A program made the position numbers and the translations under genes. 14,317 nucleotides of DNA from DATEXQ01 sp035256745 (lineage in GTDB: Bacteria; Patescibacteriota; Microgenomatia; UBA8517). The stretch spans positions 1 through 14,317 of the forward strand of contig DATEXQ010000026.1 in NCBI GenBank assembly GCA_035256745.1, in the 5' to 3' direction. Positions within the stretch are counted from its first letter, which is position 1. Every line of letters starts with the position of its first letter. This document shows, in pieces, positions 6,304 to 12,032 of this stretch. Under the pieces are notes generated by a model, which was not told where the DNA came from, searched no databases, and worked only from the letters and a program-made list of their open reading frames with translations.

Positions 6304-7533
6304 ATGAATAAAAATAAAAAAAATATACTTAATGTAAAAGGAGATTTTCCAATTCTAAATAATAATAAATTAGTTTACCTTGATTCCTCGGCAACCTCTT
6401 TGAAGCCCAGAAGCGTTATAAATGCAGTTAATTCATACAACAGCAAATACTCTGCCAATGTACATAGAGGCATTTACGAGATGTCTGAGAAAGCAACGTT
6501 GGAATATGAAAAAGCAAGAAAGCTGATTGCTGATTTTATAAACGCAAAGGAAGACGAAGTTGTATTTGTACGAAATGCTACGGAAGCAATAAATTTAATA
6601 GCATATGTTTGGGGAGAGGAAAAAATTAGAAAAGGGGATAATATTTTAACTTCAATTATGGAGCACCACAGCAATTTTATACCCTGGCAGGAATTAGCGA
6701 AAAGAAAAAAGGCAAAATTTAAAGTTGTTGATATCAAGAACGGGGAGTTGGATTTAAAGGATTTCAAAAAAAAGTTTAATTCAAAAACAAAACTAGTGGC
6801 AATTACGCATGTATCAAATGTTTTGGGGATCATAAATCCGATAAAAAAGATTATCAGGTTGGCACACAAAAAGAAAGCCCTGGTTTTAGTCGACGGAGCC
6901 CAAGCTATTCCGCATTTGAAAGTAGACATCAAAGATTTAGACTGTGACTTTTATGCCTTTAGCGGTCATAAAATGCTGGGTCCTACGGGAATAGGTGCTT
7001 TATGGGCTAAAAAGGAAATTTTAAATGGAATGAAACCGTTTTTATTCGGCGGAAGTATGATAGAAAAGGTTACTTTAGAAACAAGTACTTTTAATCATGC
7101 ACCGGAAAAGTTTGAGGCAGGAACCCCTGATATTTCAGGAGCGATAGGATTAGGCGAGGCTGTGAAGTATCTATCAAAAATTGGGATGGATAAGGTAGAG
7201 TTGTATGAACAAGAAATTAGAAATTATGCATATGCAAAACTTTCCAAAATTCAAGGTTTGACTATTTATGGTCCGAAAAATATAAATAAAAAGTGTGGAG
7301 TATTTGCTTTCAATATCAAGGGAATTCACCCCCATGATTTGGCAACTATATTAGACGAAGAGAAAGTTGCTGTAAGGGCAGGCCATCATTGTGCAATGCC
7401 GCTTCACACAAGGCTTCACCAGATAGCAAGTATAAGAGCAAGTTTCTATATTTATAACGACAAAGACGATGTAGATAAGTTGGTTAAAGCTTTAAAAAAA
7501 GCAATAAAAGTTTTTAAAAATGAGTCTTTATAA
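6304..7533 (+). CDS. sufS: SufS, cysteine desulfurase
   Basis: A 409-residue group II PLP-dependent cysteine desulfurase, which takes sulfur from L-cysteine as an enzyme persulfide and releases alanine. The PLP-binding lysine is Lys223 in SGHKMLGPTG; His121 in EHHSN stacks on the cofactor, and Asp197 in VDGAQ contacts the pyridine nitrogen. The persulfide-forming Cys363 lies in RAGHHCAMPLH, the short-loop form typical of SufS rather than IscS. Arg378 in SIRASFY is the usual substrate carboxylate ligand. It starts six bases after sufB and overlaps sufU by 14 bases, so its likely acceptor is SufU. No SufE gene is present. Confidence 0.96.
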   Translation: MNKNKKNILNVKGDFPILNNNKLVYLDSSATSLKPRSVINAVNSYNSKYSANVHRGIYEMSEKATLEYEKARKLIADFINAKEDEVVFVRNATEAINLIAYVWGEEKIRKGDNILTSIMEHHSNFIPWQELAKRKKAKFKVVDIKNGELDLKDFKKKFNSKTKLVAITHVSNVLGIINPIKKIIRLAHKKKALVLVDGAQAIPHLKVDIKDLDCDFYAFSGHKMLGPTGIGALWAKKEILNGMKPFLFGGSMIEKVTLETSTFNHAPEKFEAGTPDISGAIGLGEAVKYLSKIGMDKVELYEQEIRNYAYAKLSKIQGLTIYGPKNINKKCGVFAFNIKGIHPHDLATILDEEKVAVRAGHHCAMPLHTRLHQIASIRASFYIYNDKDDVDKLVKALKKAIKVFKNESL

Positions 7534-7882
7534 ACAAATAATTCTGGAAAATGCCCAAAGTCCTAAAAACGAAGGACATATTAAGAATGCAAATTTAAAA
7601 GCATCCATTTCCAATCCATTATGCGGGGATCAGATATCAATAGAAATAGTATCAAAAGGAGATTTTGTTAGGGATATAAAATTCTCGGGTACAGGATGCA
7701 TAATAATGAAAGCTTCGGCGAGTCTGGTAACCGAGAAGGTAAAAGAGATAAAAGATATAAAAAAAATTGAAAAGTTAGATGAAATAGATGTTTATAAGTT
7801 GTTGGGAGGTGAATTAACCCCTGCAAGGCAAAAATGCGCCAGCTTGGTTCTGGAGGCTATCAAAAAAGCTCTGGAGGCTTAA
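7520..7882 (+). CDS. sufU: SufU/IscU-family sulfur acceptor or scaffold
   Basis: A 120-residue protein of the SufU/IscU/NifU-N family. The three conserved cysteines and the aspartate are present: Cys35 and Asp37 in NPLCGD, Cys60 in GTGCIIMKASASL, and Cys106 in TPARQKCASL. In SufU these bind zinc and relay sulfur from SufS; in IscU they build the cluster. The motif wording is SufU-like, but the spacing is not: 45 residues separate the second and third cysteines, close to the 42 of E. coli IscU, whereas B. subtilis SufU has about 61 because of an insertion. It is therefore an insertion-less SufU or an intermediate form. The start overlaps sufS by 14 bases and has no evident Shine-Dalgarno site, pointing to translational coupling. 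Confidence 0.93.
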   Translation: MSLYKQIILENAQSPKNEGHIKNANLKASISNPLCGDQISIEIVSKGDFVRDIKFSGTGCIIMKASASLVTEKVKEIKDIKKIEKLDEIDVYKLLGGELTPARQKCASLVLEAIKKALEA

Positions 7883-7887
7883 CTTAA

Positions 7888-8193
7888 ATGAAGGAAGAAG
7901 TTGTAAAAAGCAAAATACTTAAAGCTTTAACAAAAGTAATCGATCCAGAACTAAATGTTAATATCGTAGATTTAGGCTTTATCTATGATGTAAAAGTGAC
8001 AGGGTCAAAAGCCGATATTTTGATGACTTTGACAAGTCCTTATTGTCCTTTAGCCTTAACTTTTAAAGATTCGGTAAAAAAGGAAGTTAAAAAGGTAAAA
8101 GGAATTCAAAAAGTGATTGTTAAATTGACTTTTGACCCTCCTTGGAATTCCACCTTGATAAAGCCACACATAAAATTGAAATTGGGATTTTAA
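7888..8193 (+). CDS. sufT: SufT-like DUF59/MIP18 Fe-S maturation factor
   Basis: A 101-residue single-domain DUF59 (MIP18) protein. DPELNVNIVDLGFIYDV (19-35) is the family signature, TLTSPYCPL (48-55) carries the conserved Cys53, and FDPPW (82-86) is the typical end. Stand-alone members encoded in suf operons are called SufT and help mature or deliver Fe-S clusters; the biochemical step is not fully settled. A GGAGG at 7873-7877, inside the end of sufU, serves as the ribosome site 10 bases before the ATG. It closes the suf operon. PaaD-like aromatic-oxidation proteins share the fold, but the context argues for SufT. Confidence 0.9.
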   Translation: MKEEVVKSKILKALTKVIDPELNVNIVDLGFIYDVKVTGSKADILMTLTSPYCPLALTFKDSVKKEVKKVKGIQKVIVKLTFDPPWNSTLIKPHIKLKLGF

Positions 8194-8198
8194 AAACG

Positions 8199-8227
8199 TT
8201 GACCAATATTTTCCTGAGTAGTAATCT
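8199..8227 (+). promoter_or_regulatory. Possible promoter for the Cache sensor gene
   Basis: TTGACC (8199-8204) and TAATCT (8222-8227) are 17 bases apart, giving a good -35 and a weak -10 in the only gap of any size between the suf operon and the next gene. Transcription would begin near 8234, about 15 bases before the ATG. Confidence 0.35.
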
Positions 8228-8248
8228 TAAGGTAAGTATTTTTTTAAA

Positions 8249-9361
8249 ATGTTTAAAAAATTCCTGACTCTCACTCTTTATAAAAAACAGTTAATCTATC
8301 TTGTCTTCATATCCATAGTTCTTATCGTCGGAGGAGTGATATATTTTTATTCTGGTAAAATAACCGAAAGAGAAGTAGCTGAGCAAATGCTTCATAGAGA
8401 GCAGGTAATTACGAGAGCTGGAGCGGCATCCATTCATAGTTTTATTGATTTAGCCGGAAAATCTCTTTTAATATTATCAAGAATTCCAAGACTTGGATCA
8501 AATACTCAAACACAGTCGGCGTTAGATGATTTTATCAATGATTGGCAGACAACTCCGATAGTAGAAGCAATGTTGGTGAATACAGAAGGTAAAGTGATAT
8601 TTGTAGCAAACCGGGAAGTAACAGATATAGAAAAGAATATATCTCTTGCTGATAGGGACTATTTTGTATGGGCTAAGAATGCAAAGCAAGGGGAGTTGTT
8701 TTTGGGACAAAGTATTCAAGCAAAACTGGGAGCTTTTAAGGATGAGTATGTAGTAACATTATCTACCCCTGTTTATAAAAACAATGAATTTGATGGGGTT
8801 TTAGTTACTGCGATATTAGTTTTAAAACTTACAGATAGTTATATAAATCCTCTAAAGATATCCGACAGATCACAGATTTACCTTGTCGACAGAAGCGGAT
8901 CAATAATTTATTCGCATATAACTCCATTGCTGGGTGTTAATTTTTTGGATTTTCTTGAAGAGAATCCATTCACAGGCAGCAATATAGTAATTAATGCCGT
9001 CAAAGAAAAATTTAATAAATTAACAGATGAAAGCGAAGGGAAATTGGAATATATAAGAAATGATTATTTTGATAAGACATCTTTTAATAAATGGTTATTA
9101 ACCTATTCTACAATTGACTTGGGAAATTTTAGTCAGCCGGATAAACGTTGGATTTTGGTGGTTGAAACTCCATATGAGGATGCAGAACTTTTTAGCAATC
9201 CATTTCTATCTAATCAAACAATTGTATTAATATTTTTTATTCTGGTTATTTTAATTTCTAGTATTCTAGGAATTTCAATAACAAGAACTGGAGAAAGCGA
9301 AGCATATTTTAAAGGTTTCAATCAGGGACGCAAAGTTGAAAAAAGAACCTCAAAAAAGTAA
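8249..9361 (+). CDS. Membrane-anchored double-Cache (dCache_1-like) sensor without output domain
   Basis: A 370-residue membrane protein. Residues 14-34 form a first hydrophobic helix and residues 324-345 a second. Between them lies about 290 residues outside the membrane with the double-Cache pattern: a long helix after the first membrane segment, AMLVNTEGKVIF (107-118), SLADRDYFVWAKNAKQGE (132-149), then a membrane-distal-to-proximal repeat starting at IYLVDRSGSIIYS (210-222). Such domains bind small molecules such as amino acids or organic acids. The cytoplasmic tail is only about 25 residues and strongly basic. There is no HAMP, kinase, GGDEF, EAL or chemoreceptor domain, and none is encoded next door. 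It may signal through a partner or act as a binding protein. The fold is well supported; ligand and output are unknown. Confidence 0.82.
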   Translation: MFKKFLTLTLYKKQLIYLVFISIVLIVGGVIYFYSGKITEREVAEQMLHREQVITRAGAASIHSFIDLAGKSLLILSRIPRLGSNTQTQSALDDFINDWQTTPIVEAMLVNTEGKVIFVANREVTDIEKNISLADRDYFVWAKNAKQGELFLGQSIQAKLGAFKDEYVVTLSTPVYKNNEFDGVLVTAILVLKLTDSYINPLKISDRSQIYLVDRSGSIIYSHITPLLGVNFLDFLEENPFTGSNIVINAVKEKFNKLTDESEGKLEYIRNDYFDKTSFNKWLLTYSTIDLGNFSQPDKRWILVVETPYEDAELFSNPFLSNQTIVLIFFILVILISSILGISITRTGESEAYFKGFNQGRKVEKRTSKK

Positions 9362-9400
9362 AGTTTTTTAAGTTTAGAAAACAGAAGATTACTGGTTATT

Positions 9401-9757
9401 ATGGAAACATCAGAAAATAGCAAAAAAGAATTTTACAAAGGACAAAATATAGTCCTTATATTTAAAGGGACAATTCCAATTGTTCTTCTTGCTTCCGGAA
9501 TAACACTCCTTGCCTTAAGGATTACCGGTTGGAGTATGATTTTAGGATTACCGATTACAATTATCGGGGTAATTTTCTTGATTTCTGTCTATGATGAAAT
9601 AGTCTCGAGAATTGTAGGTAGAATTCCAGAGGAACCAGAGCTTACTATTTGTTCAATTTGCAAAGACACTACACCTAAATTATTGGGTATTGCCAAAGAA
9701 GATACTATTTGTATTTCCTGTAAGAAAAATATCGAAAAAGGTATAAAAACTTCGTAA
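9401..9757 (+). CDS. Small two-helix membrane protein with zinc-ribbon-like tail
   Basis: I do not recognise a named family. The 118 residues show a charged N-terminus, two hydrophobic helices at about 22-40 and 44-64 with a short turn (ITGW) between them, and a cytosolic-looking tail. The tail carries CSIC (84-87) and CISC (104-107), two CxxC knuckles 16 residues apart, as in zinc ribbons or rubredoxin-like knuckles. It begins 39 bases after the Cache gene on the same strand with no clear promoter, so the two are probably cotranscribed. A role as the partner of the Cache protein is possible but unsupported beyond position. Confidence 0.7.
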   Translation: METSENSKKEFYKGQNIVLIFKGTIPIVLLASGITLLALRITGWSMILGLPITIIGVIFLISVYDEIVSRIVGRIPEEPELTICSICKDTTPKLLGIAKEDTICISCKKNIEKGIKTS

Positions 9758-9761
9758 TTTT

Positions 9762-9776
9762 GCCTTATCTTAAGGC
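9762..9776. terminator. Short hairpin at convergent gene ends
   Basis: GCCTTA (9762-9767) and TAAGGC (9771-9776) form a 6-bp perfect stem with a 3-base loop, lying just after the zinc-ribbon gene and over the stop codon of the convergent TPR gene. Neither strand has a U-tract after the stem, so terminator activity is doubtful. Confidence 0.25.
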
Positions 9777-11821
9777 GTGCTGGTCGGATTTGGAACGGGT
9801 GTTTCCTGGCCAATAGGTGATGGGGAAGGTGGTTCTGCTCCTTGGGGAAGTTCGATAGGAGGTTGAACTACTTGTTCGTTGGTTTGCGGAGGAGTTAAAT
9901 TCTCGGTTCCAGGTGTTACTGCTTCTACAACTGGTTTTTTAGCCTCCAAGTTATCCAATTCCTTCTTGGCTAAATCGTAATCCGGAGTATTCCTATCAAC
10001 CAGAGAAAGAACATTTGTCATTTCAGTTATGGCTTTTTCTATATCTCCATTTTCTCTGTATGCGATGGCTAGATTATAATGAGCGTTGGCATAATCAATT
10101 TTGGCCATTACTGCAAGCTTAAATACATCAATGGCGCTGTCATAATCTTTAACTGAGTAATAGACACCACCCAGGTTAAGTCTGGTCAGAGGATTCACTG
10201 GATCAAGAGCAACAGATTGAGAGTATGCTTGAATGGCAAATTGATCTGCTCCTTCAGAGAAAGCCATTATAGACCTATATAGTGCAGCCAGAAGCTCCCA
10301 ATTACCGCTTCTGGTGGGATTTAGTGCAACAGCAGCTTTTCCTTCATTAATGGATTGTTGAATAAGCTGTGTTATGGTCGTTCTTTCTTCTTCAGTTATC
10401 TGTTGGCCTTCAGGTTTTTGTGCTATGGAATTGGCCAAAGCCAAATTTACCTGAGCCATCGTTGCATGATATCTATCGACAGTGGAATTTTTATTGATGG
10501 CCTGTTGCATTAAAGTATAAGTTTTTGTTCCATCGTTTGCTGCAAGAGCATTGATAGAGTTGTTAAAAAGATACTCTGCTGAAACTACCCTAAATCCGAT
10601 GACAACAAGAACTATAATACCTACAAGGATTGGAAGTGTAGCCAAAATTGCAGGAATCCTGGGTGCAAACTGGCCGGCGAAATCACTGGATTCTGTAGGG
10701 TTTGTTGCTACTATACCAAATTTGAGACCAATTCTTTTGGATTTGGAGTTAACAGCCAAAAGCAAAAGCATCAGGAAAATTAACTCAAGCGTAGCGGAAA
10801 AGAATGCAAAAATAACCAACAGAAGAACTAAAGATATAAGTTTGGCATTTGTCATTAAATTCCAGCCAACCAAACTTCTTTCTTTAATATCCTTCTGCGC
10901 GGATTTATAAACAGCATAGATCAGAAGAATTAATGCTGCCATTCCGATTAAACCAGTCTCCGTTATTGAGGTTAAGAAAAAATCCCTAGCAGCTGTGAAT
11001 TTTATATTCCAAAGAGCGGTTTGGTTATATGTAATTGGTCTAAATCTATTAAAAGCTGTCAGATAATTTCCGGGTCCAGCTCCAAGGATTGGGGATTCCT
11101 TAAGGGCGTCAATGGCAATTGACCAAGATGTCTTGTAATCAATAAACATTGGGGATGTTGGTTTTCCAGGAAGAATATTATAGATATTTAATACCAATCC
11201 AAAAGTTACAACCCCGAGAGAAATTGCAAAAAAAGCCTTTTTAACTACGTCTTTTTGAGCAATTACCAAGCTAATTCCCAATGGAATGACAACGGCTAAA
11301 AATAATGCTGTTGGAAGATTACCACCCTGTGTCGTAAAAAGTTTGTCTTTTAAATATACAGGCAATACTGAAATCTTTGAAAAAATACCGGTTATGCTAA
11401 AAAAGGAGAATAGGGAAACAATAATCCCCGACAAAAAGACAGACAGTAATAAATATTCTTTATCCTTTTCTTTTAATTGGTTTACTAGAAAATAATAAAT
11501 GGCTGCAAAAATTAAAATAGCTGCTGTACCGGGAAGAAAGAATGCCTCCATTTTATTGGGGGTTCTTAAAATACTGGATGCTAGATAAGCGATAGCCAAG
11601 AGAAAAACAGGGAAATCGAAATTTGTGACAGAGATATCAAAATTTCCACTTACTATCATTCGGGTAAGTTTGATAAGGATGGCAAGACATACACCAGCAG
11701 CCAAAATAATTAATTTTACAGTTGTAAAATAATTGGGAAATATAGGTAAGAAAGAAACTGGAATTAAAAATGCCACCGAATAAATTATGTATTTTTCTAG
11801 AGTTTCCAAATTTTTATCCAT
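9770..11821 (-). CDS. O-antigen ligase/polymerase-like membrane protein with C-terminal TPRs
   Basis: A 683-residue protein in three parts. Residues 10-410 hold many hydrophobic helices. Between them, ALKESPILGAGPGNY (239-253) and SITETGLIG (285-293) match the loop and following helix of the Wzy/O-antigen ligase (Wzy_C) family, which joins glycan chains on the outer face of the membrane. Residues 411-630 are helical, with clear tetratricopeptide repeats at about 541-575 (NPLTRLNLGGVYYSVKDYDS) and 576-609 (ANAHYNLAIAYRENGDIEKA) and a degenerate region before them. Residues 631-683 are a Pro/Glu/Thr-rich tail. The ATG at 11821 has no clear Shine-Dalgarno site. The fusion suggests a ligase or polymerase that docks partners or substrate carriers by its TPRs. 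Enzyme activity is uncertain, since family members include non-enzymatic relatives. Confidence 0.82.
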   Translation of the reverse strand: MDKNLETLEKYIIYSVAFLIPVSFLPIFPNYFTTVKLIILAAGVCLAILIKLTRMIVSGNFDISVTNFDFPVFLLAIAYLASSILRTPNKMEAFFLPGTAAILIFAAIYYFLVNQLKEKDKEYLLLSVFLSGIIVSLFSFFSITGIFSKISVLPVYLKDKLFTTQGGNLPTALFLAVVIPLGISLVIAQKDVVKKAFFAISLGVVTFGLVLNIYNILPGKPTSPMFIDYKTSWSIAIDALKESPILGAGPGNYLTAFNRFRPITYNQTALWNIKFTAARDFFLTSITETGLIGMAALILLIYAVYKSAQKDIKERSLVGWNLMTNAKLISLVLLLVIFAFFSATLELIFLMLLLLAVNSKSKRIGLKFGIVATNPTESSDFAGQFAPRIPAILATLPILVGIIVLVVIGFRVVSAEYLFNNSINALAANDGTKTYTLMQQAINKNSTVDRYHATMAQVNLALANSIAQKPEGQQITEEERTTITQLIQQSINEGKAAVALNPTRSGNWELLAALYRSIMAFSEGADQFAIQAYSQSVALDPVNPLTRLNLGGVYYSVKDYDSAIDVFKLAVMAKIDYANAHYNLAIAYRENGDIEKAITEMTNVLSLVDRNTPDYDLAKKELDNLEAKKPVVEAVTPGTENLTPPQTNEQVVQPPIELPQGAEPPSPSPIGQETPVPNPTSTP

Positions 11822-11891
11822 ATTACTTTAAAATTACATACCAACTTTAATGTTTATTAACAATTAAATTTATATGTTTTTCTTTGTTCAT

Positions 11892-11921
11892 ATTTTGTTC
11901 TATTTTGTATTTATTTGTCAA
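11892..11921 (-). promoter_or_regulatory. Possible promoter for the ligase-like/TPR gene
   Basis: On the minus strand, TTGACA (11921 to 11916) is a perfect -35, followed after 18 bases by CAAAAT (11897 to 11892), four of six -10 matches. Transcription would start near 11885, leaving a leader of about 64 bases. The region is very AT-rich, so chance -10 matches are common. Confidence 0.35.
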
Positions 11922-11957
11922 GCCCCATTTAGAAACAAACATATAATCAATATATAA

Positions 11958-11986
11958 AAAGATATATTACAATATAGAAAGATATA
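11958..11986. repeat. Direct repeat AAAGATATA, 20-bp period, in AT-rich spacer
   Basis: AAAGATATA occurs at 11958-11966 and again at 11978-11986, exactly 20 bases apart, close to two helical turns. It lies in the 206-base spacer 11822-12027, which holds no gene I can support. It might be a protein-binding pair, but in sequence this AT-rich chance is a real alternative. Confidence 0.3.
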
Positions 11987-11995
11987 CTTATTATA

Positions 11996-12032
11996 AATAG
12001 TATAACAAATATTTTAATACATTTATACTATT
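11996..12032 (-). terminator. 10-bp AT-only inverted repeat at the end of the S74 gene
   Basis: AATAGTATAA (11996-12005) and TTATACTATT (12023-12032) are perfect inverted copies around a 17-base loop and overlap the stop codon of the S74 gene (12028-12030). Position suggests a 3' end signal for that gene, but the stem is weak and no U-tract follows. Confidence 0.3.

Noticed and set aside
6474..6932. 152-residue open frame on the minus strand inside sufS
   Set aside because: It lies wholly within a well-conserved gene, has no recognisable domain and uses the complement of sufS codons.
10551..10910. 119-residue open frame on the plus strand inside the ligase-like/TPR gene
   Set aside because: It is a low-complexity shadow of the membrane-helix coding region with no start signal or domain.
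11822..12027. A small gene, RNA gene or CRISPR in the AT-rich spacer
   Set aside because: No open frame with a plausible start, no repeat-spacer regularity and no tRNA-like fold could be seen; only the 9-base direct repeat and the end-of-gene inverted repeat.
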